DNA of 64,000 nt from Microbacterium oxydans (GTDB taxonomy: Bacteria; Actinomycetota; Actinomycetes; Actinomycetales; Microbacteriaceae): contig NZ_JYIV01000024.1 in assembly GCF_000956405.1 (NCBI RefSeq), positions 62,001-126,000 on the forward strand, read 5' to 3'. Below, piece after piece: positions 7,729 through 15,777 of this stretch (within the stretch, counting starts at the first letter, position 1; each line of letters begins with the position of its first letter). The notes beneath the pieces were generated by a model that saw only the letters and a program-made list of their open reading frames with translations, did not search any database and was not told the origin of the DNA. Made by a program: the position numbers and the translations under genes.

Positions 7729-7826
7729 ACCGGTTCGACCGGTCGCCCGCCCTCAGACGGCTGCCGGTTCATGACCGGCGCAGGCACGAGCCTCACAGCT
7801 CATCCCGCCGGACTGGCCGGTGGGCG
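7729..7826 (+). ncRNA. Candidate structured leader RNA (larger relative of the twin RNAs)
   Basis: A hairpin ACCGGT-TCG-ACCGGT (7729-7743) is followed at once by a long-range helix CGCCCGCC (7744-7751) with GGTGGGCG (7819-7826) enclosing at least two hairpins (GCCGGT/ACCGGC and AGGC-ACGA-GCCT). A TAAGGAGAAAA and ATGAC follow, just as TTAGGAGAAA and ATGAC follow the RNA at 10551-10612. The shared architecture is visible; the homology is inference. Confidence 0.45.
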
Positions 7827-7848
7827 TCATGACCTAAGGAGAAAACGC

Positions 7849-7884
7849 ATGACAGCAACAACATCGGCTATGAGTTATGACTAG
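7849..7884 (+). CDS. 11-codon leader peptide
   Basis: An excellent SD (TAAGGAG) lies 7 bases before an ATG, and the frame ends at TAG 7882-7884 (product MTATTSAMSYD). The stop codon is the exact centre of a palindrome (GTTATGAC-TAG-GTCATAAC, 7874-7892). Translation to the stop would disrupt any hairpin there, so this may be an attenuator or a translational control device for the downstream gene at 8377. Confidence 0.45.
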   Translation: MTATTSAMSYD

Positions 7885-7956
7885 GTCATAACGGTCTACG
7901 AGAAGTCAGTCATGATGAAGAACAAAGAGGTTCTCACCGTGACCCTATGAATGACG

Positions 7957-8210
7957 TGATGTACCTCTGAATACTGACCATGATGTGACCGTTCTGAACC
8001 CATCACGAACAGCCTGATGTAACCATCCGAACACGTCTCTCTGACCCTGTTCGCAGCTCCTGCTTTCACCGCTTACCAGCACCCGGTTCACTGCCCTTCT
8101 TGGCGGCCTGCGCAACGCACTCTGAACGCCGTTCTACACGTCGCCTTGTTGCATCATCAAGCACCCGTCGCGGTCACCGTTTCGCGTCCCATTCCTGACG
8201 TTATGTGACC
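7957..8210 (+). repeat. Iteron-like TGATGTnACC repeats in the replication leader
   Basis: TGATGTACC (7957), TGATGTGACC (7981) and TGATGTAACC (8015), each followed within about 5-6 bases by GAA or GAAC, and a weaker TTATGTGACC (8201). They lie in the 530-base non-coding stretch before the putative initiator gene. Spacing is irregular (24, 34, 186 bases), so iteron status is tentative. I see no other gene in 7885-8330. Confidence 0.4.
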
Positions 8211-8330
8211 GCTTGTCGCACCGCATTTGTGACGCCTCTCAGCGTTCTTCGTTCTGCGTCAGCCGCTCACCCGTCTTGCGGCTGCCGCGAGGTTCCTTCG
8301 CGAACCCATCAGTTTCTTCCCCCTACTGCA

Positions 8331-8360
8331 TGTCCTCTACGGCCTGCGGCCTAGAGGACA
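8331..8360 (+). promoter_or_regulatory. Long hairpin immediately before the SD of the HTH gene
   Basis: TGTCCTCTA (8331-8339) pairs with TAGAGGACA (8352-8360), with an inner GGCC-TGC-GGCC. The SD (GGAGG, 8366-8370) follows 5 bases later. Such a structure could be an attenuator or the target of an antisense RNA limiting initiator synthesis. Confidence 0.6.
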
Positions 8361-8376
8361 ACAGTGGAGGCAAAAA

Positions 8377-9483
8377 ATGCACACTAAGACCAGCTACGCC
8401 AAGACGCTGGAGCGTAATGCTGACAAGTCGCCTGAGGCTCAGATTCTGGCGCTGCTCTGCACACCCAAGAATGACGCTCACAAGGTCCGCTCCTGGCTTC
8501 TCGCAAACGGCTCCTTCGACCACCGTCAGATTGCTCACGATGACACCAAGTGGCTGCACCTTGTGCAGGCAGCCCGTAAGCATCGCGCTACCTCTCAGAA
8601 GACCATCCGTCAGAACACCAACCGCCGCATGGTTTCTCACGTCCTTCGCTCGTATCCCGACATCAAGCCTCTTCGTGCTCGCAAGGCTCGTCTCATCGCC
8701 GCTGTCGCTGGCTCTGAGATGCTTGCGGCGGCGGAGGCTTGGGATACCTGGCTGGTGAACCAGCACGACCTTGCGGTCAAGCTCGGTGTCTCCCGTCCGA
8801 CGGTTCGGAAGATGCTCCAGGCGGCTGTTGATTTGGGCGTGCTTGCACCACGTGCTCGCGCCAAGAACGGGCAGCTCCGGTTCTTCCTGCGTGAGTGGCC
8901 GACGGCCCACACGCCGACGGAGGTGGAGTGCCTTGCTTCCGCTTCCATCGACCGTGGCGCACCGAACGAGGTCGCGCAGTGGATTCTCAGCGCCGCACAT
9001 CCCGCATGGGCGTGGAGCGCGAAGCCGGATGAACCCGGCCAGCCGTACCTGACGCACACCGTGTGGGAACGCCGTGTTCTGAACGCTGCGGGCATCCGAC
9101 GGATGCGGGGCAAGCGCTGGGCGGCCGAGGTTGCTCTGGCTCCGTTCCCCGGTGACTTGGACCTCTGCCTGGACGCGGTCGCCGAGTTCTCTGATGCGTG
9201 GGAGCGCCGGGAGGAGGAGGCGGCCGCACGCAAGGAGGCTGTGGCCACCCACCGCGCGCTGAACGATGAGGCGATGGCTGACCTGCGGTCCCGCAACTGG
9301 CCACCGGCCAAGGGTCAGCTCAGCCCCTGGATTCGTGAGGTTCGCATCTCGCTGGCTTCACGCCCGGTCGCACCGGAACTGACTACGGCGTTCGACAGCG
9401 TCCTGAAGAGGGCGCTGAAGAACCGCTACTCCGACAAGGCGAAGGGCATCTTTGCCGCTATCCGAGAGGACGTTTTCGCATGA
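8377..9483 (+). CDS. Helix-turn-helix protein, putative replication initiator
   Basis: 368 residues. A helix-turn-helix is visible near residues 129-146 (QHDLAVKLGVSRPTVRKMLQ), followed by a winged stretch. The C-terminal half is helical and basic. The position behind iteron-like repeats and a long regulatory leader, and ahead of the transfer genes, fits a plasmid or AICE initiator, but the sequence does not match a Rep family I can name; a transcription regulator is possible. The stop overlaps the next ATG (ATGA). Confidence 0.65.
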   Translation: MHTKTSYAKTLERNADKSPEAQILALLCTPKNDAHKVRSWLLANGSFDHRQIAHDDTKWLHLVQAARKHRATSQKTIRQNTNRRMVSHVLRSYPDIKPLRARKARLIAAVAGSEMLAAAEAWDTWLVNQHDLAVKLGVSRPTVRKMLQAAVDLGVLAPRARAKNGQLRFFLREWPTAHTPTEVECLASASIDRGAPNEVAQWILSAAHPAWAWSAKPDEPGQPYLTHTVWERRVLNAAGIRRMRGKRWAAEVALAPFPGDLDLCLDAVAEFSDAWERREEEAAARKEAVATHRALNDEAMADLRSRNWPPAKGQLSPWIREVRISLASRPVAPELTTAFDSVLKRALKNRYSDKAKGIFAAIREDVFA

Positions 9484-9647
9484 ACGCACTCATGGCCCTG
9501 CTCTTCGTTGCAGTGCTCACCATCGCCGCTGCCAGCGCACTGCTCGCAGCGGCTCCGCAGGCGCTCCTGGACTGGTTCGAGGACCGCCGCCTCGTTCGTG
9601 AAGAAGTTCGCGAACGCCTGAACAGCAACCCTGAAGGAGGTGCATGA
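9480..9647 (+). CDS. Small single-span membrane protein
   Basis: 55 residues, with ATG overlapping the stop of the HTH gene and its own stop overlapping the next gene. MNALMALLFVAVLTIAAASALLAA forms one membrane helix, followed by a charged cytoplasmic tail (DWFEDRRLVREEVRERLN). Tight coupling on both sides argues that it is real. It probably belongs to the transfer apparatus. Confidence 0.65.
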   Translation: MNALMALLFVAVLTIAAASALLAAAPQALLDWFEDRRLVREEVRERLNSNPEGGA

Positions 9648-10552
9648 TGGTTCGTTTCGTGTTCTCACTGCTGGCCGTCGGGTTCTTCCGGGGTTGGTTC
9701 GGCGCTGCACTGTTCGGTGTCCTGCTGGACTTCGCCCCTCGGCGTGAACCTGACTCGACTCTGTCCGATTCGGTGAACGCTAAGCGCGCGAAGACCATCG
9801 CGGCTTCCGGCTGGCGGTGGCTGTCCACGCTGTTCTGGCTGGGCGTCATCGGCCTGGCCACCGTCATTTCTGGCGGTTGGCTTGCGCCGCTCATCCCGGT
9901 CGGCTGGCTGCTGCTGGTGAACCGCATCGTCTGGCCGCGCGGGTCGGCTTCGCCTCGGAAGATGTTCTCCCGCGAGGTGGACGGCGAGGTGGCCCCGGCA
10001 GGTCGCAGCGGCTTCCTCACCGTGGGTCTAAGCGTGCTGCCGCCGCTGACCCTGATGGTGCAGCGGCTGCTTCCGCCGCCGTTCCCGTGGCTGGCTTGGC
10101 TGCCGCTCATCTTCGCTTCGGTCGCGGTGCTCACTGCAACGCTCGGCGCGATTTTGACGGCGCTGCGCCTCAACAAGGACAGCGCTGCTCGGCCGGTCAA
10201 CGACGATGACCTGAAGTTCATCGCTGGTATCACGAAGATGACCGAGGCACAGTTCGCGAAGGGCGGCGTCCAGGTTGCTCGCGAAGGTGAGCAGCTTCAG
10301 GCCGCGTTCCCGGTCGGGATGGACAGCCTGCTGGAGGACGAGGCGGCCATCGAGAAGCGCCTTGCTGACCGTCACGCTCCGTGGGAGGTCGCGATGGTCA
10401 ACCTGGAGAAGCGCTGGCTCATCTTGGAGCCTGCCTCCGAGGAGACGCTCGCACGCCGTGCAGCTCAGGACGCTTCTGGCGGCCTGTTCGGCCAGACGGT
10501 GCAGCACCACACCGACGACGAGGTCATCGACCTCGGCATCTGGAACAACTGA
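9647..10552 (+). CDS. Multi-pass membrane protein of the transfer module
   Basis: 301 residues. Four hydrophobic segments are visible (about 4-25, 50-90 as a pair, and two around 125-165), followed by a soluble C-terminal half of about 120 residues ending in a charged tail. ATG 9647 is preferred over 9644 because GGAGG ends 6 bases before it. It precedes the FtsK-like pump, which lacks membrane helices of its own, so this protein is a good candidate for its membrane anchor or channel. That role is inferred from order only. Confidence 0.75.
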   Translation: MVRFVFSLLAVGFFRGWFGAALFGVLLDFAPRREPDSTLSDSVNAKRAKTIAASGWRWLSTLFWLGVIGLATVISGGWLAPLIPVGWLLLVNRIVWPRGSASPRKMFSREVDGEVAPAGRSGFLTVGLSVLPPLTLMVQRLLPPPFPWLAWLPLIFASVAVLTATLGAILTALRLNKDSAARPVNDDDLKFIAGITKMTEAQFAKGGVQVAREGEQLQAAFPVGMDSLLEDEAAIEKRLADRHAPWEVAMVNLEKRWLILEPASEETLARRAAQDASGGLFGQTVQHHTDDEVIDLGIWNN

Positions 10553-10612
10553 CCGCTCAGCGGTCGCGGTGCCCCTGGTGGGGCTTGGTCGTCGTTCGAT
10601 TCGACGCACCGC
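10551..10612 (+). ncRNA. Structured leader RNA, copy A
   Basis: P0 GACCGC/GCGGTC with loop TCA (10551-10565). P1 GCGGTG (10566-10571) with CACCGC (10607-10612) encloses P2 CCCC-TGGT-GGGG and P3 CGTCG-TTCGATT-CGACG, where TTCGATT has the tRNA T-loop pattern. The 62-nt copy at 13281 keeps the fold with compensatory changes. SD TTAGGAG and ATG 10637 follow. Confidence 0.75.
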
Positions 10613-10636
10613 ACTCACTGACCCTTAGGAGAAACC

Positions 10637-12217
10637 ATGACTCAGAAGGCAACCGCTGTCCCACAGTTCGACACGGGTTCGTGGGACGAGACTGCGACCA
10701 TTGCGCAGTCCATCGCGCAGAAGGGCTTCCAGCTCATCGGCCTCCGCGCCGACGGGACGGCCATCATCTCGGATGACGTGATGACGCTGCCGGACGCGGT
10801 CAGCCCGGAGGTCATCGACCCGTCACTGAACGATGCTGCTGCTCTGGCTGCTTCGGCCCGGTACGCACGCAAGAACAAGGTGACGCTCACCGCTTGGGAC
10901 AAGTTGATGCGCGAGCCGACTTTCACCACGATGCTTCCGGCAACTCACCGGCTGCGTGAGCTGGTAGCTGAGGAGCAGGGCAAGGACGCGCACGAGATTG
11001 GCGTCCACGTCGAGTGGAGTGCGCAGCGCTCCGGTGCCGAGCGCGTGCTCATGCGTCTGCCTCGCAAAGCTGACCCCGAGAAGGTCGGGCCGCTGATTCC
11101 TGGCTGGTCTTCCGGCTGGACTATCGAGCAGGACACCTGGACCGGCCTCACCGCCTTCACCTGGGGTCCGCAGCGGATACTGCCTGGCATCGTGCCGATT
11201 CGCTCGCTGATGCCTGGCGCGTTCGAGCCGACCGCCTGGAACCGCATCCCGATGGGTCTGGCGTCTGACGGGTCGCAGGTCATCTGGCAGCCGCAGCTCC
11301 ACCCGCACGGCCTGATTGCCGGTACGACTGGTTCCGGTAAGACGCAGGGTCTCCTGGCCCTTGTCATCGGCTGCCTGACGCGTGGCTGGAAGGTCGGTAT
11401 CTGCGACCCCATGAAGGGTGGTGCTGACTACAAGTTCCTGAACGACTTCCTGGCCGCTCGGCCCCGTATGGAGTTGGAGGGCGCAACCCAGCTCGAAGCA
11501 TCACAGGACACCGCAGCGATTCTGAAGGCGCTCTACCGAGAGGGCCAGCGGAGGAAGCGGCTCTGTCTGGAGCATGATGTGAACTTCTGGGCCAAGCTGC
11601 CCGCCGAGGTTCGCGAACGCGAGGACATCCGTCCGTTCCTCCTGGTCATCGACGAGTACAAGTCGCTTACTGACCGCGACACCGTGCCGACGATGCCGAA
11701 GGGCGTCAACGACCCTGAGTTGGAAGCGGAAATCGCGGAGCTTCGCGAGTTCGACGTGGCCAAGCTGAGCATCAGCGTCTACGCCGGGAAGATTGCGCGT
11801 GAGCTTCGCGCCTGGGGCATCTACATCTGGTTGGCCTTGCAGAAGGCCGAGCAGGATGCTCTCGGCAGGGACTTGCGTGAGAACCTCCCTGCTCGCATCC
11901 AGTACGTGATTCCGGGTCAGACTTTCGCACCTGAAGTGCTGAAGTTCCTGTTCCCCGGAGATTCCTCGGCGCTGGCGGCAACGGAAATCTCCATCCTGGA
12001 TGACCGCGAGTCTCAGGGTCTGGGCGTGATGACTCAGAAGGACGGTCCGACCGGTTTCCGTGGCGGGTTCGCGCCGGATGAGGAGCACGCTTCGTTCCCG
12101 GACTTGCTGCGCGCGATGGGTGTGCCGTCACCGGTACCGCTGTCGATGGCGGCCCCTACCCGAGCGACTGCCTCCCCATCCGGTTCGGATTCTTCGGACC
12201 GATTCGCTGGCCTCTGA
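10637..12217 (+). CDS. FtsK/SpoIIIE-type DNA translocase (conjugative transfer)
   Basis: 526 residues. Walker A GTTGSGKT spans residues 229-236 and Walker B FLLVIDEY is at about 333-340; FDVAKLSIS and the IWLALQKAEQ segment fit the FtsK sensor region. The N-terminal 200 residues are soluble, with no transmembrane helices, so it needs a membrane partner. In actinobacterial plasmids and AICEs such TraB/TdtA-like pumps move double-stranded DNA between mycelia or cells as hexamers. It is the clearest transfer protein here; no relaxase is seen in the window. SD TTAGGAG precedes the start. Confidence 0.88.
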   Translation: MTQKATAVPQFDTGSWDETATIAQSIAQKGFQLIGLRADGTAIISDDVMTLPDAVSPEVIDPSLNDAAALAASARYARKNKVTLTAWDKLMREPTFTTMLPATHRLRELVAEEQGKDAHEIGVHVEWSAQRSGAERVLMRLPRKADPEKVGPLIPGWSSGWTIEQDTWTGLTAFTWGPQRILPGIVPIRSLMPGAFEPTAWNRIPMGLASDGSQVIWQPQLHPHGLIAGTTGSGKTQGLLALVIGCLTRGWKVGICDPMKGGADYKFLNDFLAARPRMELEGATQLEASQDTAAILKALYREGQRRKRLCLEHDVNFWAKLPAEVREREDIRPFLLVIDEYKSLTDRDTVPTMPKGVNDPELEAEIAELREFDVAKLSISVYAGKIARELRAWGIYIWLALQKAEQDALGRDLRENLPARIQYVIPGQTFAPEVLKFLFPGDSSALAATEISILDDRESQGLGVMTQKDGPTGFRGGFAPDEEHASFPDLLRAMGVPSPVPLSMAAPTRATASPSGSDSSDRFAGL

Positions 12218-12226
12218 GCCAGCATC

Positions 12227-12258
12227 CCGCCCCCGCGTCCTGACCGGCGCGGGGGCGG
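12227..12258 (+). terminator. GC-rich hairpin between transfer genes
   Basis: CCGCCCCCGCG (12227-12237) pairs with CGCGGGGGCGG (12248-12258). There is no T-tract, so it may attenuate or protect the transcript rather than stop it. Confidence 0.55.
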
Positions 12259-12282
12259 TCCCTACTACTGAGAGGACTCGTC

Positions 12283-13050
12283 ATGATGAGCATTCTGAGC
12301 AAGGCGGGCGGTGCTGTCCGCTTCCGCACTACACACTTCTTCTCGCTGACCGTCGTCAGCATCGTCCTGGGATTCTTGGGCATGGTCGGTAACCAGGCTG
12401 TTCAGCCCCTGCTTGATTTCGGTACTGCCGAGCAGCCGCCCGCATCCCAGCTACCGGCCGACCAGCCGTCGGACGACGGTGAACCGTCGGAGCCGAAGCC
12501 GGATGTCGAAATCGGTGAGCCGGAGTCTCCGCTCGGGCAGGCCATCTGGACGGAACTGGGTCCGGCTGATTTCTTCGCTGGCCCGAAGGCTGAACATGCG
12601 CCCGATGAAATCCACCCGGAGAGCGGGCGGGTGCAGGAGCCGCTACGCGGGGACATGGTTCTCATCGCCTGGAATAGCGACCTCAAAGAGGGTGACACCG
12701 TGACCTTCAAAGCGGGTGGAGAAACCTACTGGCTGGCCGTGGACGAGTCGAACGTCCTGAAGGGCGGCACTTACCTCCAGATTCTGCTGGAGGAGGACCA
12801 GCCGAAGAACGACCCGAACACGGGTGAGGCCCCACAGACTGAGTTCACTGGTTCCACGCTGCTCGCCGCACTGGAGGCTGCGGGGTACACCTGGAAGGCA
12901 CCGTACGCGGCTGAGGGCGATGGCATCGAGCGCGGTCTTCGCGACTGGGGTGTCCTGCTCGGGGCCACGTCAGCGACGAAGGTCACCCTGGTGGTCGGCG
13001 GCTCTGAGTTCGTTCTGGACCGGCTGGGGGAGACCTACTTCTTGGGCTGA
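12283..13050 (+). CDS. Membrane-anchored exported protein of the transfer module
   Basis: 255 residues. One membrane helix (about 20-42) is followed by a Pro/Glu/Asp-rich linker and a beta-rich domain of about 170 residues exposed outside the cell. There is no lipobox or cleavage site, so it stays anchored by its N-terminus. SD GAGAGGA precedes the ATG pair. It sits between the pump and the wall-anchored protein, so it may belong to the mating surface; no family recognised. Confidence 0.75.
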   Translation: MMSILSKAGGAVRFRTTHFFSLTVVSIVLGFLGMVGNQAVQPLLDFGTAEQPPASQLPADQPSDDGEPSEPKPDVEIGEPESPLGQAIWTELGPADFFAGPKAEHAPDEIHPESGRVQEPLRGDMVLIAWNSDLKEGDTVTFKAGGETYWLAVDESNVLKGGTYLQILLEEDQPKNDPNTGEAPQTEFTGSTLLAALEAAGYTWKAPYAAEGDGIERGLRDWGVLLGATSATKVTLVVGGSEFVLDRLGETYFLG

Positions 13051-13058
13051 CACACGTC

Positions 13059-13103
13059 CGTTACTGACAGCGCTGGTCAAAGCGTTGTGCGCTGTCAGTA
13101 ACG
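13059..13103. repeat. 15-bp perfect inverted repeat
   Basis: CGTTACTGACAGCGC (13059-13073) and its exact complement (13089-13103) flank a 15-base spacer. There is no T-run, so a protein binding site is as likely as a terminator. Nothing gene-like is seen in 13104-13280, which is rich in CTGGC/GCGCT words. Confidence 0.7.
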
Positions 13104-13280
13104 CTGGCGCTGGCATCCGACGCATGGCTCTGCGGCCTCTGGCTGCGTTCTGAGCGCTCTTCACCGCGCCCAGCAACAAGCGTCCACGCGGCGTGAGTTC
13201 GTCGCATACGCGCCTTCAGCGTGTTCTTGCGCTGACGCTGGTCCGTCCGTTCTTGGCAGGAGAGGAGGCATCACATCTAC

Positions 13281-13342
13281 GGCACCGAGGTGCCAGCGCA
13301 GTCCCTGGTGGGGCTTTGCCGCCGTTCGATTCGGCGCTGCGC
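13281..13342 (+). ncRNA. Structured leader RNA, copy B
   Basis: P0 GGCACC/GGTGCC with loop GA (13281-13294). P1 GCGCAG (13296-13301) with CTGCGC (13337-13342), P2 TCCC-TGGT-GGGG, P3 CGCCG-TTCGATT-CGGCG. It has the same 62-nt length and loop sequences as copy A, and the paired bases differ in a compensating way. A further hairpin GGGAGC-AACC-GCTCCC lies at 13360-13375, then the SD of the gene at 13412. Confidence 0.75.
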
Positions 13343-13411
13343 GCGGGTCGCAAGACCAAGGGAGCAACCGCTCCCGCCTATCAACCCACGTCCCAGGGAG
13401 GGGCGCTAATC

Positions 13412-15202
13412 ATGAACTCATTCATCAAGAAGACCTGCGCCTTCGGCGTGGGTATCACCCTCGGCCTTGCGCCGTTCTTGCTGGTCACGCCAGCCTTCGC
13501 GGCTGACACCGGCATCGAGCAGACTGCCAGCACTGGCCTGAAGACTCTCGGTACCGAGACCGTCGAGACGGCGTTCGGCTCCGTGAGCATCGAGCGTTTC
13601 ATGCCGGAGCTGCGCGATGCTCGCATTCAGGGCATCGCCATCCCAGAGACCTCCGGCCCCGGCGACGAGGTCGCCATCGACCTGCGTTCACTGGTCGGTG
13701 GCTTCGAGTACGACGCTCAGACTGGCGAACTCATCAGTACTCCCGGTTCGGCTGACCGTGCGCCTGAGACGGTCGTGGACCCCGCTGGCCGCACGCCGTT
13801 CATCCCCGACATCGACTGGAGCGCGTTCACCTGGCGTATCAGCGGCCTGGAGGGCACTGGCGTCGTGGACCACCTCGCTGACGCCGATGGCTCCCTCACG
13901 CTCGTCCCGCTGCGGGAGAACGCCGAGTTCGGCGCAACCGTCAAGCTCGTGCACACCGCAACAGGCACCGAGTCCGCACCCATCACCATCACCGGTCAGT
14001 CCGGGGCCAACGGCACGGCCGCTGACTGGCTGACGACGGCCGACCGCGCCGGTGGTGACGGGAACGCCGCGATGTGGAAGGCCTCGGAGCGGGGCTTCGC
14101 GGAGGGGAGGTTCCTGTCCTGGAGCGAGCCTGAGGAGACCACTCTCGCCAGCCCCGCCGCGTGGAGCGACTCTGTTCGTCCGTGGGTTGAGGTGCCGATT
14201 TCCGGCCGCACGAACGCACCCATCATGGCCCCCGCAGGCTTCGGCCTGGAGCGGTGGCCAGACGGCCACATCCAACCGCTCGGTATCCGTACAGCCGCGC
14301 GCGTTGGTCAGGCGCGCAGCGAGCCGGTCACATCGTTCGAGGTGAACCTCGCTGAGCGTCTGCCGGAGTTGGGCATCACCGCTGTCGCTCTGCCTGGCGC
14401 GCCAGACGGCACGCTGTCGCTGGACGCTGCACCCGTTTGGGTACAGCCGTACGGTGTCGGTGGTCTGGACTACCAGGCTGCGGACGGGCTGACTCTCACC
14501 GTGGATGGCACGACCATCACCGGTGAGTTCGGTTCGGCGGAATGGACCAACGCCGTCGGCGTGACCGTCTTCGTCCTCACGGACGCAGGCGTGCAGGCCG
14601 TGGAGCTGCGAGTCGAGGCCCGTCCTGCGGACACTGCTGCCGGACTGGTCGAGAAGCGCGTCGCCACTGACACCGAGGTGCTCATCACCGATGCCGAGAT
14701 GTTGGAGGCCTCCCGCCTCTCGGGCCTGGAGCCGACCATCCGCCAGGTTCGCGCGATGACTCTCCCGGAGGGTATCGAGCGGGTCGAGGATGGCTTCCTC
14801 TTCGCGGGCGCTGCTGAACCGACGGCTCTCGCTTTCGGCTTCGAGGTCACCGAGACCTTCGAGACGCCGTTCGGTCCGGTTCGCCCGGACGCGGTTCGCG
14901 CGCCCGGTGAGGTTCGCATCGAGGTCTTCGAGGACGCGGTCACACCGCCTGTCGAGGAACCGGAACCGCCTGTCACCGAGGAGCCGGAACCGCCGGTCAC
15001 GGAACCTCCCGCTGAGGAGGAGCCACCGGTCACGGATGAGCCTGCGAAGCCGGAACCGAGCAAGCCGACCCCGCCGAAGCGCGTGGAAACCGGTGACGCT
15101 GGTTCACCGTTCTGGCAGGCCCTGCCCGGCGCAGCGGCTGTGCTGGCGCTCATCGGTGGGCTGGCCGCCTACCGCCGCCGTCCTGAGGGCGCGGCGAAGT
15201 AA
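13412..15202 (+). CDS. Large wall-anchored surface protein
   Basis: 596 residues. Signal peptide: MNSFIKK, a hydrophobic core, then TPAFA-AD. A long beta-rich ectodomain ends in a Pro/Glu spacer (repeated PEPPVTE) followed by VETGD, a hydrophobic helix and RRR, i.e. a sortase sorting signal with an unusual VETG in place of LPxTG or LAxTG. GGGAGGGG lies upstream of ATG 13412. It is probably displayed on the donor surface and may promote mating-pair contact. The chromosomal class E sortase at 32919 could process it, but the altered motif makes this uncertain. Confidence 0.8.
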   Translation: MNSFIKKTCAFGVGITLGLAPFLLVTPAFAADTGIEQTASTGLKTLGTETVETAFGSVSIERFMPELRDARIQGIAIPETSGPGDEVAIDLRSLVGGFEYDAQTGELISTPGSADRAPETVVDPAGRTPFIPDIDWSAFTWRISGLEGTGVVDHLADADGSLTLVPLRENAEFGATVKLVHTATGTESAPITITGQSGANGTAADWLTTADRAGGDGNAAMWKASERGFAEGRFLSWSEPEETTLASPAAWSDSVRPWVEVPISGRTNAPIMAPAGFGLERWPDGHIQPLGIRTAARVGQARSEPVTSFEVNLAERLPELGITAVALPGAPDGTLSLDAAPVWVQPYGVGGLDYQAADGLTLTVDGTTITGEFGSAEWTNAVGVTVFVLTDAGVQAVELRVEARPADTAAGLVEKRVATDTEVLITDAEMLEASRLSGLEPTIRQVRAMTLPEGIERVEDGFLFAGAAEPTALAFGFEVTETFETPFGPVRPDAVRAPGEVRIEVFEDAVTPPVEEPEPPVTEEPEPPVTEPPAEEEPPVTDEPAKPEPSKPTPPKRVETGDAGSPFWQALPGAAAVLALIGGLAAYRRRPEGAAK

Positions 15203-15208
15203 CACCCT

Positions 15209-15243
15209 GGCGGGGTGCGGGACATCGTGTTCTGCACCCCGCC
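15209..15243 (+). terminator. Hairpin after surface protein gene
   Basis: GGCGGGGTGC (15209-15218) pairs with GCACCCCGCC (15234-15243). There is no clear T-run; the SD of the next gene follows. Confidence 0.5.
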
Positions 15244-15270
15244 GCCTACATGCTTCTGGAGGCATCAACC

Positions 15271-15711
15271 ATGAAACGCATTACACACATCGCAGTCACG
15301 GCCGTAACACTCTTCGCCCTGGCGACCGGCGTCGGCATCACCGCCGCGCACGCTGCTACGCCGGAACGCATCCTGCCCGCTGGTTCGCAGGCGCAGGCCG
15401 CCAACATCGCCCCGATGGCGATTCCCTCCGGCTCCTGCATCCGCCATCAGAGCGCCACCATGACGACCTTGTTCGTTCGTCCTGGCGTCGCTGTGACCCG
15501 TGCGCAGATGGCGAACCACATGGATGGGAGTGCGGCGCAGGTCGCCGATTCGACGTGGCCGCAAGAACCTGCGCCCGCGAACCGGGTGCGCCGCAACGGC
15601 GAGGCATGGGTCGGCCAGCAAGGCGACTGGGCAGCCATCGGGACGAGCGCCCGTACGGGCCTGAACTTCCATGTCGTCATCGCCACGTGGACGAACGCGC
15701 TGCCTTGCTGA
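15271..15711 (+). CDS. Secreted hypothetical protein
   Basis: 146 residues. A clear signal peptide (MKRITHIAVTAVTLFALATG and AHA cleavage) precedes a mature domain of about 115 residues with two cysteines (one early, one at the C-terminus) that may form a disulfide. The SD (CTGGAGG) supports ATG 15271 over the upstream TTG-like starts. No family is recognised. Its place after the surface protein suggests a role at the mating surface or in exclusion. Confidence 0.75.
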   Translation: MKRITHIAVTAVTLFALATGVGITAAHAATPERILPAGSQAQAANIAPMAIPSGSCIRHQSATMTTLFVRPGVAVTRAQMANHMDGSAAQVADSTWPQEPAPANRVRRNGEAWVGQQGDWAAIGTSARTGLNFHVVIATWTNALPC

Positions 15712-15730
15712 CAGCACCACCTCAACCTCG

Positions 15731-15758
15731 AACAGCCCCCGCGCGTGCGGGGGCTGTT
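15731..15758 (+). terminator. Rho-independent terminator
   Basis: AACAGCCCCCGC (15731-15742) pairs with GCGGGGGCTGTT (15747-15758), followed by CTCGT. Ends the surface-protein transcript. Confidence 0.75.
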
Positions 15759-15777
15759 CTCGTATCTGGAGACTTTC

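Noticed and set aside
10566-10612. Complete tRNA gene upstream of the DNA pump
   Set aside because: An acceptor-like helix and a T-loop are present, but no anticodon arm fits in 47 nt. The twin at 13296 shows it is a separate compact fold.
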